Below are positions 23,701 through 27,946 of a stretch of DNA of 64,000 nucleotides, piece after piece; position 1 is the stretch's first letter; each line of letters starts with the position of its first letter. The notes under the pieces are model-generated. The model was not told where the DNA came from, made no database searches, and saw only the letters and a program-made list of their open reading frames with translations. Origin of the DNA: a virus; the IMG/VR virus record IMGVR_UViG_3300030450_001823, positions 33,236 through 97,235 of that record. One strand, given 5' to 3'. The translations under genes and the position numbers were made by a program.

Positions 23701-25949
23701 GCACTAGCCATATCAGTGTGTATCAAATCAAGTATAGATGTACTACCAGTCACTATTGTACTGACATCAGGTAATGTCTTACTAACCATTAGGCAAGGCC
23801 CATCCATCGCTAGTTTAACAATCGCTCCTGTAGTATCGACTGCTTGAAAACCGGAGTCTGTATTCGCACTAAATGTAATCTTATTGTCACTATGGTTTAG
23901 AGTAGCAGTAATGTCAGGGTTAGTAGTTGCAACTACTCCTCCTATTGAAATAGAGGTTGCTGGCAAAACTGCTCCGGTTTTGCCAAAAGACTTGATACTT
24001 TGTAATTTAATAATAGTAGCGGTACTGGTAAATGAAGAGTCTATCCTAGATACAGCCGCAGTAGGGAAATCTACAGAGTTGTGACAAATTGCATTGTAGT
24101 GAATCTGTACAAAGGGAGCATAGTCGTAACTAGCCAAAGAAGGTACGCTCAGTATAGCAATCCTAGACTCGTCAGAAGGCACCAGTTGTGCCTTTGAGTT
24201 TTCAGCAACAGTATCGGCACCCAATGCTTTCAATGCAAATGCACTAGGGTCAAATGAAGTCCCACCTATCGCAAGTAGACCTCTCTGAGTATCAGAAATG
24301 TCACTCATTCCATTTTCTACGATTGTGTTAACTTTGGTCGAATAAAAAGTATTTTCTAACTTGACAGGTTCGTGAGAATCAAATGCAGATATTTTAGAGT
24401 TTAGAGGCACAGTTCCTCTTATATCAGAATACTGTGATGAAAAAGATGCGGATATTACATCAGCCGAAGCATCTAACTTCTTATCAACTACTAAGTCAGA
24501 TGCGGGAGGCAAATAGCCCATGAAAGGATGGCTCTTTACATGATTGAGAATGTGTCTACCGCTATGTCCTAAGTAAAAACCAGCACCGGGGTTAGTAGTA
24601 AATGCAGCAAACTTGTTGTGAACCGTGTTGTCAACGGCCATGCTCATTGAAAACATAATCCCATGATTTTCAAAATTACTTTCATCTATACACACTTGGC
24701 CCTGCCTGTGTGAAAATTGAGTACCGCTACCTTGTGGCTGATACACATTACCGTTACCCCCGTCAACTAGGCAATCGCCTGTTACTACTACGAAGCGACC
24801 AGCATCATGTGCCTGTAATGCACCTCTACGACCAGTAGAAGCATTCGATGCAAAGTCAAGGTGAATTGACTCAACCGTGATAGTGCCAGCATCACCGTCA
24901 ACTGCCATGAGTCTTAGTCGTTCAGGGGCTTTATTGGTAGGCTTACCAGTAGTAGAGACATAGCCTAGTGGGTTAACGATTATATTGTAAGGGACTTTTG
25001 GTATAGTTGCATCACTAGAAGATGTAGCACCGTGCACTTTTATTTTGTAAGAGCCTTGAGAACTCCAAGGGCTTTGAGTTGCAAAATTGATAGTATTACC
25101 GATTACAACTGAGATTCCGTTCTTAAACCGATTAACCAAAGCAGTAGCGGCTGCTACGCCTATATTGATACTTGAACTAGCGCTAGTAGAAGCAGATATA
25201 GAAGGCGTAGTAGTTATTAGAGAAATAGGCTCAATAGGCTCTTCAAATCTCCAAAGTCCGATTGTGTCATCGCTTTTGACAGGAGCAAACTCACTCCTAC
25301 CTGATTTCTTTTCACCTCTTGACAGATGGATAGCCTCAATTGTACCTCTGTACTCTCCACCTTTGCCTCCTAAGTACATATTTGAAGGAGACAAAACTAT
25401 CTGCTGATTCTCTTCAAACTCCTTAGTAACGACCAAGTCACCATTGATGTGCATTGATAGATAGCGGCGATTAAATGTAACAGTTACATTGAGTAACTCT
25501 CTATGCCCGTCGTTCAGTGCAGTAGAGTCATTTACAGCAGCGTCTGTCGCAATGTAAGAATTGTGCATATTGAGCGCAGGTTGTGGGAATAGTATACCAT
25601 CCCAGTAAGCAAAATCTCCGTTAATCTTGTTAACAGGCTTTGCACTACTGATTGTATGTACGCTTTTTGTTCCAGCCGCTACATTTTCTAAATTAATCTC
25701 AAAAGTAGCAGGGGCGGGACTAGAAGGACTACCTACCGTTAGTCGCATCATATTTTCATACTCATAGACAATACCACCACAGTCAGGCATAATCCATGTT
25801 TCAAGTGTAAATGAATGCAAGGCGGCAGGTAAAGACTTTCTACCTTCGTCACTTTTACCATGTATCACATTTTGATTACTAGGTACCAAGACACCGTCAG
25901 TTACCCCATTGAAGGAAAGGGCGTATCCGGGGTCAATTACTATACTCAT
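8778..25949 (-). CDS. Giant modular tail/adhesin protein, 5723 aa
   Basis: A single unbroken frame of 17.2 kb, over a quarter of the window. Residues 1-240 look like a LamG/concanavalin-type carbohydrate-binding fold (SFTLETWIMPD, then FNRRYLSMHINGDL, closing with TIGLWRFEE). The rest is Gly/Ser/Thr/Asn/Asp-rich beta sequence. Modules seen more than once: an 'NNGSGY...DNEEL' unit at about 861-935 and 4944-5025, a 'THTSS...TTGGS' unit at about 1525-1597 and 1753-1822, and a Gly-rich GSGY unit at about 3528-3586. No transmembrane segment, protease triad or signal peptide was seen. It lies between tail proteins and is probably a long fibre or side appendage for host binding. Length may mean a physically long structure. 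Confidence 0.85.
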   Translation of the reverse strand: MSIVIDPGYALSFNGVTDGVLVPSNQNVIHGKSDEGRKSLPAALHSFTLETWIMPDCGGIVYEYENMMRLTVGSPSSPAPATFEINLENVAAGTKSVHTISSAKPVNKINGDFAYWDGILFPQPALNMHNSYIATDAAVNDSTALNDGHRELLNVTVTFNRRYLSMHINGDLVVTKEFEENQQIVLSPSNMYLGGKGGEYRGTIEAIHLSRGEKKSGRSEFAPVKSDDTIGLWRFEEPIEPISLITTTPSISASTSASSSINIGVAAATALVNRFKNGISVVIGNTINFATQSPWSSQGSYKIKVHGATSSSDATIPKVPYNIIVNPLGYVSTTGKPTNKAPERLRLMAVDGDAGTITVESIHLDFASNASTGRRGALQAHDAGRFVVVTGDCLVDGGNGNVYQPQGSGTQFSHRQGQVCIDESNFENHGIMFSMSMAVDNTVHNKFAAFTTNPGAGFYLGHSGRHILNHVKSHPFMGYLPPASDLVVDKKLDASADVISASFSSQYSDIRGTVPLNSKISAFDSHEPVKLENTFYSTKVNTIVENGMSDISDTQRGLLAIGGTSFDPSAFALKALGADTVAENSKAQLVPSDESRIAILSVPSLASYDYAPFVQIHYNAICHNSVDFPTAAVSRIDSSFTSTATIIKLQSIKSFGKTGAVLPATSISIGGVVATTNPDITATLNHSDNKITFSANTDSGFQAVDTTGAIVKLAMDGPCLMVSKTLPDVSTIVTGSTSILDLIHTDMASADLDILSPGGIVEFKAPGMFPFKSGDLEGDTEEGTVAETTLDTTLCPDNYLPLASTDPPQTTPQGIAVSDSNLSTKSSQFSKIIIKTATYEDTLEETADIIRQSSQYDRQRTGVLVNNGSGYSATATSITVDAVDARTKFSTGQSLYKIDGTVLGTITSVAETAIGVSAGITASLVDNEELYNQSINIGTGTTNQSTSVHEIFDIIEHQMSGDIVTLTVQPSDRRRFTQLARLKIDEDSSNHLSVEYLMSRGRVLSFNEDDNGNSNLLAYGIISDIAGASVSAKGDGAPDSHIVKEIMPGAPVVTMMLGGPGQGAINTKETWEPSPTARLAWNTRRDCVTEVSAVDTSSRTVTTLPLNNRSTDLQSWGTYCFPKVGRIYLELPRTDVNEPIRFASAEYSSKTGVLFNFASGTTHLGSGKFVLADGSEAVGFAAWASATGISTGHKLHVDDKFLEESMCNDGTTVNDRLFQTLDSVQHDYQLGTQYASTRALVEIPLFEEFFFDNPDKGIFPGPDNSMKIHVDATHTASNWAPNPVGRRHDEIATQDPEIFGAFSYSISSDSHRSGTKITKPFTGTTISVEDASIFPIPDAAPVTVAGVDGSARYRRAFLPSGEWVLYTARDTSANTITAASASTAGGNWAMSKNFVKEFAVGAQLTPAPGYQDMNYTPIADNPLLKSAGYEGRRSFYYDRSNVMTQGGNVDYGMRQYVSAVEFRAGPRVNPHLDRIQSGRAKGVVQAWASGAPTLLYMKDASLFPDNIAGVDGYSNYRYRLAWAPSDFSLTGCSYNNAKLITHSSSTLVAVGMAVSGDGIPVGATVEAVISNTTFDLSVATTGGSLSSKTLTITSNGVITHAHYDIKSDNLLTLTQRDDAFQPASGDEVTLVDMHASPTTIYPEVKEGVFLNKSWAYPYAPGGLRDGDTVWMNMHYTNPHAIEGLFAKSRGTLNEGEVWTGFNGGEGAFAANPRNSIPMENFLIGNSCTETAQNFVQHVNKTIELNYEALGLYAEFTVGGASYNNDPTITHTSSTAIVVGMGVSGSGIPDGATVATVTDATHFELSEATTGGSKSSQTLTFTSNTPAPTVAYLDPYQSTEEHARVLLYDVAHDREFIAFQDLWMQVQSSADATKIGAAPAHTAGAIVHDDDNSGSWIDVAAGFPSESKYLAATNGSDFMEAAYSHKSTWNASTGTILSPHAPDVGTKYATNGAMPRTNDAVINSDDAVLKHKQIDKDSREASTFFDTPDGTRAIPAFLALKGIRSSTADLSGHEEARLNELDHWTQMDFVRRLTVDFGEVALRDGVTDIEAAAREVVRLVNQAGAKNGRTHARRPADQYLGESEKFDLSSPGVKAGGFSMGFDPSAAHINADFAATGSTHDPAPFWDIKRGFSSHDRGTHMGYVRAHLGRVVLDSDGNKGYSIVIHSTIPGAEGRNFCTWLDNSRAQTPYRPQYLIGHGGRFRNYWCQPDEMTGENMHPAPMPINRFGRPFAPITTLKEYLPPEETLASFSNNLSIGPEIVIGSTQSADTFRENASGRNSNTVIDESFETKSPSSTLVDGLRTGTSAKSRINFGGMTQAGIPGWSPDAGKWGMGRDGEDSRYQSVYGNASNAATAMLNSTIYDTDNKVGYIPKDDMKPRNIGDGNIYGIRLVDHRGDNHTVRMIYKQYGKSFANDLTIVPPTIDEEIVIHFDDRDVAQGGFTIGKHMVGTGEVCGEKSGGTAKPYKGNLWNNYPSPAVGIHVTGNKATDTGVTMDVTFTAPYSTGDTLTHPDVLGYLGFPESGVLQLTDDAGTSGDQGITIHYTSRSHYDHDGDTGASNKHYFYGCTGGRALTTNEGMLISPRINFTSVLTDEVIAAAVEFAMAMPDPTDDSIAATSFDCTGMFAPDGKTLGEWGVSPTAIRVKASSKSKTPLSKLFQVSRNKDWGLVEGASSDAVVSSKHTGGLSDVERDAGTRLDVGYIPETVLHITTRYKGTNANTATPILVDNQNNPVDISTWQRNLRGDNYTSVAGDHIIPKVDSPMILKTTDSGTLITTASSTYLYSICVPGSDHAQAWGERFTIWWGSEEYAEVASTPGAAVETKLTYGAGTGVSANFASFCHDSDDEVLMRNGDVKNGMKTDGIRRAGSKMSSPFLYFRGGRDSPDHWVPLYFGGGFSGVVMDINDGTQNDYGDFYTHPYAGGPTGSAGLQNVGEIAGSYALLDTNAMLAMFPGTPYLDDHKGKNNPPLFNQDSLLPFDMAKGANTKFTGLTYTDGSNAVHANLPSPIVLRFAHPHARYSATGNTADQTIYMVFGPGQAFPHNSAAFEPQGANIVTSGNGYSAVPIYTDGSTVSLETFLPNSLTNGDSTVAGLINHASGAVIGHLPRTTFFQINKLSAFNYDMNWEPTKGFPSVAVSGSTTFAQTYDRAFYYEGSPFTFGVALPPSAHPFSHIFTDSSGNALESSSHPATKKSSVIWHMDGGYHPGGHFLDNHVNINPKHAVEGGRLATGGTNKHNVSAFRPCGLLAKAYLTQYGGSPDNQANDDNVVLIDATRVQNAEELGAVISASINTFPGKDPLKAIGGTFLPSMQNAHKQDRYGWVQLDIASFEPANKLVVTNNASLETLPKYGWIRISDGNTAGYAPYTDITTTATLTVAAQGSAHGMTEKQKVTITAADGTVRVYVLTDTNAGGVATGTVLVSNSDTGAGTAGDSLTGGIAVGINFSSATQHQYLEQIKAAIEHANGHAGKITVTETSTSIFTLTNAVAGISGNTTITEDVANLTIAGFNGNTGSIFLGKSVNSTVPSVAAVAVPGAGYSAATVSTSGGSGTGLTLALTVGGSGEITGISIATAGSGYQPGELVIPAGGDGAARILLVDCAKSTSFINPTNDREVTATSDFKAYVWAKSGTHRLNNDNTVTTRDHITQVHYNGLIDAIDRTKPVGAVGWAGEAYSYMNSYTGTQVGSGVYPAGLGAWHPSLGFNPYGAAETCLAASSPVGTGDTATATFSDYCVNGLSSRHLIAITHESELPLIAKADRDGVTCAGDWLMTKETSNIINAGTIQWDTSKVHNKSRYLGPATGGPRVEAQVHSDFVRPTVAGDYPATSAAVAANKWHDTIASGKMVQANACLNPTGDLFWDESVVKGSNFHEDFGTYGKECIGVSGSDDYLNPGASSTAMPHNGLFGYYNTRSAARNFSAEHVVWKRMDGGSLTMPAANARGLGAIPWVRRKASTGQYLLEGEKVLGNVRFSFESTNAAMFPIIQAQELSHPQLAEQHPMEIRNALMLPNEEKQFQSMMVIDDTGQEHRLEGGSPLGTVIMDFRHVSDREIEGLAPALAGTGVSPNMKIRLPNPDEIPGNIIVRPGFDRIQAYQSETIGSGGLQHPSQPVQHITDMFDNKYSGPRLWPTWENNGWEHLSQDGVDVSLAKSDNRLKFPASTVEGWQDHTSNSPLKTAYEPHDRNLYFHVTRMGVSMTNRETSQLLNYQSHSGTEITVSATPETGVWTDSSELSGGRYFLRVYNDTTNEGVLVSYTGIGSGKFTGVVYSPDFTTFVEKEISEGTLLKIVPSYYMPAGSTRFFGARRLRDHSEYSGASPDMKIIDWYALYAALPANTGATTNPSIPYNHIMTPKMTPMPIPRMGHHYISPTMALMPGHYAHPAYQRLYELNQSCRTSNNAPLIDSLIGTNEGTRTSTTATSTTHESGRDPYIYFSGPTAAFSPSDIHGGAFTLLTETKIKYEGYGVAASLGAAGTTNAAGGHELVLEAGGTYTLNNHFPDPMEVGAYQIVIQPNVFAQQIKGFHLNHSTENKAPSESGTKVVELTGQQVNTVIAIEQDVDTNGAYSLILADAIMADVRGCEVIINEVILDIEPDSGSHFTNLPTLALYNPLGVQETSSPSLTRRSLPYRPGMFSSATPGYTLTVPWWGILHKDGAGASGADKFRHLEWHKPDNYYELCRASYGCVGAQLTLGGYPTSFLDIYEVHKRNRSLNPTCVVISNNGSSTITVDDNSLFPVVPYYGEKLEYTKDGVRYTATYGNRTGTLAYATLGASVTFSTVSGSGEFWANIATGTIIKLTRPYDNHSSDKVFTNSLSSIITRALPQISNGSRDTNSLHVPDAYLCMWHPNLGRPFTWYSDTADGGTRNFYTKAGAADTPLDKKPYNMLPEHFETIHYQDFNYVASKGPFGFAMSWIAPPGGGTSPTNAADGIVHTAAVIDLDTNLKHQGGVESSTESSGVLINHPSGASNTYSVNTTSAIPVDAVDPTTKFQVGDSVYNSAGILVGVLTAVDGSAPYGVTFGGGTLVVLTNNEALYLSEKYNFAGFWPGGSHGGGAVSRLEAYGDSLIGWGGETYGMDCGTFDDNTGIRTRTYNEATVASPYARNHCFGYRFGVRQAYNRPRWGQYVRGWLEVANSNALLGYYHGPLIQQDNKTNGWDYVGSDTALGDVSFVASYVGILERLTQVSALLNQDQIGRQVRYSDGRRMTQPFGCAVRTIRNASTVRREYPGDNAGKDISELANAHRYYMVDWWGNTRGEDVRRFPVRGFGIRPAWDPEDAYTDTNIAHRPAANALFGGDGNDRQSGNANTANNDASNMGVADWFNPASALRVGDRGDGRGVRWPTVFNESMLMDVSETHEATGLVLSHSTAEPAFGQGLVRPSNLALQSGEIERGISARLDVASEDGLLKPSASVAEGTETITADTRLAEPVGRDDVRIGLDVDTIGELNEGVSREYVIMSTEAVSLHTDREIGQRTTVRGAMDGASRTLTDFDLTALNFSSNPKAGITRISNAHAYWPLGGTYAMEWSRYAGVLDVKGWGQAGASSSSNPYQNAAHDSTLQNTNATDSTIDFLYRPAQVLDNKHVQLFRPAPVISADDTDGDDTIQGGSNFYRATAGGKYGLFTSDAPGALTGTPSSPPYAPVYSITPTSSTTVPTSQGPKIQGVDVTGYNKADIRSPVARVVMTENTLEHFRADASRKSPDDEEGDYSVQPRYSQTLHPKGSDGDASYNTGDHSGE
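10870..11118 (-). repeat. Module A copy ('NN.SG...DNE.L'), giant protein second copy
   Basis: Encodes residues about 4944-5025 of the giant protein, beginning GVLINHPSG and ending LTNNEALYL, with VDAVDPTTKFQVGD in between. It matches the copy at 23150-23366 in order and spacing (VDAVDARTKFSTGQ, then VDNEELY). It is a protein-level repeat; the DNA has diverged. Confidence 0.7.
15190..15365 (-). repeat. Gly-rich 'GSGY' module in the giant protein
   Basis: Encodes two GAGYS/GSGYQ turns around TGLTLALTVGGSGEITGI. The same pattern (GSGF..., TGMTVDTT, VGSGYTSGD) occurs in the 699-residue connector protein at 34740-34945. GxGYxxGD repeats are common in marine viral structural proteins and probably form beta-helix or beta-sandwich turns. 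Confidence 0.65.
20485..20690 (-). repeat. Module B copy ('DPTITHTSS...TTGGSKS'), giant protein
   Basis: Encodes residues about 1753-1822: YNNDPTITHTSST, SGSGIPDGATV, then ATTGGSKSSQTLTF. A second copy lies about 230 residues earlier in the same protein and a third in the connector at 34960-35165. The copy here and the connector copy share the string THTSS and the closing SQTLTF/GQTLTF. Confidence 0.75.
21160..21375 (-). repeat. Module B second copy, giant protein
   Basis: Encodes residues about 1525-1597: YNNAKLITHSSST, SGDGIPVGATV, ATTGGSLSSKTLTI. It is an in-protein duplicate of the 20485-20690 unit with many substitutions, so the duplication is not recent. Confidence 0.7.
23150..23366 (-). 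repeat. Module A copy, giant protein first copy
   Basis: Encodes residues about 861-935: GVLVNNGSGYSAT, VDAVDARTKFSTGQ, DGTVLGTITSV, LVDNEELYNQS. It is the clearest copy of this unit; related copies are in the 567-residue and 661-residue tail proteins. Confidence 0.75.
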
Positions 25950-25951
25950 AT

Positions 25952-27937
25952 CTATACCCCAATCACAAAGTCAGAAGCCATTAATTTAAGATTAAAGGCG
26001 TAGTAGTTGTTGCCAGCATCATACCGTACATGTAGTTTTTCAGGTATAATCCTAATACCACCGTCATTACCATGACCTACTGTTTGTAAAGTTACTAATG
26101 TATCACCGATAAGATTGCCTACAAAGTTAGTCAAAGTGCCAACAGCGCTTGCTAATTCTCCTAAAAAGAACTTTTCTGACCAATCTTCATCTGTTTCGTC
26201 AACAGGGTCACCACCAAGGTCATAGGGTAGCAAAGAAGGAACCATCTTTTTAGATGCGCTGATAGTATTAGCCAACGAACCTTTGTCGTCAATTGACTGC
26301 GCTCCAAATGTAAGGAAAAAGTTTCTCGCAACTCCGGTCACACCTGAACTCTGAATGAGGCTGTCGTAAGGTATCTGTATACCTCTTATCAAATCTTTAT
26401 TCTTTTTGGCATTAGAAACAAGCCCTAGTAAGTCTTGTACTTTGTCACCAGCAGATTTACTTTTGTTACTAATTGACAGGTTTTCAGCATCTGCTCCAAA
26501 GTATTCAAACCTAGCCTTGTTTGAACTTAAATTAGAATTAAAAGGATTACAAGGTCGCTTAGTCTGAGTATAACCATCTAGCGCTTTGTCTTTTTGAGTG
26601 ACTGAAATCAAAGGTCCACTTACGGTTGTATCAAATGCAGATAAAATACTATTACCGTTTGTAGAAGTTATGTAATCGTTACTATTTACCATTGCATTAT
26701 CGGAGATTTCCAAAGCATCCTGTACCATAAGTGCTAATTGTGCAGCAGGGTTACCACCAGCCGCTTTGGTACTAAGGTCCTTGATGGGTAATTCTACAAT
26801 TATATCTTGTTTATTAACCGCCATACCTAGGTTAAAGATACCGCTTTGTATAATCCTTGGTTCTTCTCCATCGGTACTTGCTGTAGTATAGGTATTGTGT
26901 GCTACTTCGTTAGCATTAAATCGAAGTATTACATTAAGAGGAGTGCGAGTTATGTTACTAAGATAACCGCTTGTATACGCACGGCAAAAGTTAGGAAAAA
27001 AGTGCAATTCTTTATCGTGCAATGTTGCTTCAAAGATACTCATACCGAATGCGTCAATGAAGTATCTTTCTGAGTCATTTATAGGCACATCTATTGTATC
27101 TAAAGTAATAGTCGTAACTTTACTTGAATCGCTATTCAGAGTAATGTCAGTTATGTGACCCACTAATTGACCTTGTCTAGTAAAAAGTGCTGCTCTGAAA
27201 CACAATATATTTTCATCATCTGCAAGTGTAACTCTAGCACTATCTACTGTAATGACATTTGTAGTTAAGTTAGTTACTGTTCCAATCAACGCACCTGAAC
27301 TTTTGTGTATCCTATCGCCTATTCTAATTAATGTATCACCGTTGCTGTTTAGTAAATTACCATTAGATATAGAATGAGAAGATAAACCATCATATGCAAT
27401 TGCCGTGGCTCCTACCGAGATACCTGAGCCATTGTTAACTTGTGCGCCAATATAAGAGCCTGTTCCGACCAACGGGGCGGAAAAGGTAACTGCTTGTTCT
27501 AAATTACCAACATTCGGAGTATCAAAGTCTATTATATCTACAACTGTGCTAGAACTAGTTGTTCCAAATTGTGCATTTACTGAACTCCTTAACTTGATGT
27601 TATCATAAAAGCCAATAATACCTTGAGTGTTACGAATGACTTCGTCACCAAACTTAGAAACAGTTGTTGGAAAATTAGAAGCAAAGTTAATCATAACTGA
27701 GCCGCCTAAATTAGAAGAAGTAGTAGATTCCGATTCAAAAGAAGGCTCGTCGTCTTGTAAAATACCTGCAATTTCAATCTCAATCGAAGGTGTATTTGTA
27801 TCAATTGCGAATCTTTCCATATTAGGAGTAGGAATAGTACTTGCCTTTCTATCAACTGCAATGTCAATAGATTGCGCCTCCAATGGTATTTCTATCCCCC
27901 CTTTGGGACCTACCAGTAATCTAATTGGTAACGCCAT
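25952..27937 (-). CDS. Tail structural protein, paralog of the next gene upstream, 661 aa
   Basis: It shares both ends with the 828-residue neighbour: N-terminal PIRLLVGPKG...IDIAVDRK against PIRLVQENGD...IDMVVERI, the central KSAGDKVQDLLGL plus IRGIQIPYDS, and the C-terminal YYAFNLKLMASDFVI against AYEFSLKFVAADITI. So this is a tandem duplication. Its insert (about 161-250) is a module A copy (VNNGSGISVG ... LADDENIL). No enzyme motif is seen. Position after the tape-measure candidate and before the giant adhesin suggests a distal-tail or baseplate protein to which the adhesin attaches. The stop is 2 bases from the giant gene's start. Confidence 0.65.
   Translation of the reverse strand: MALPIRLLVGPKGGIEIPLEAQSIDIAVDRKASTIPTPNMERFAIDTNTPSIEIEIAGILQDDEPSFESESTTSSNLGGSVMINFASNFPTTVSKFGDEVIRNTQGIIGFYDNIKLRSSVNAQFGTTSSSTVVDIIDFDTPNVGNLEQAVTFSAPLVGTGSYIGAQVNNGSGISVGATAIAYDGLSSHSISNGNLLNSNGDTLIRIGDRIHKSSGALIGTVTNLTTNVITVDSARVTLADDENILCFRAALFTRQGQLVGHITDITLNSDSSKVTTITLDTIDVPINDSERYFIDAFGMSIFEATLHDKELHFFPNFCRAYTSGYLSNITRTPLNVILRFNANEVAHNTYTTASTDGEEPRIIQSGIFNLGMAVNKQDIIVELPIKDLSTKAAGGNPAAQLALMVQDALEISDNAMVNSNDYITSTNGNSILSAFDTTVSGPLISVTQKDKALDGYTQTKRPCNPFNSNLSSNKARFEYFGADAENLSISNKSKSAGDKVQDLLGLVSNAKKNKDLIRGIQIPYDSLIQSSGVTGVARNFFLTFGAQSIDDKGSLANTISASKKMVPSLLPYDLGGDPVDETDEDWSEKFFLGELASAVGTLTNFVGNLIGDTLVTLQTVGHGNDGGIRIIPEKLHVRYDAGNNYYAFNLKLMASDFVIGV
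27190..27455 (-). repeat. Module A copy in the 661-residue tail protein
   Basis: Encodes GAQVNNGSGISVGATAI, GDRIHKSSGALIGTVT, VTLADDENILCF. The order (NNGSG, two GxxIG turns, DDENxL) is the same as in the giant protein copies. Confidence 0.65.
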
Positions 27938-27946
27938 TTTTTCACC

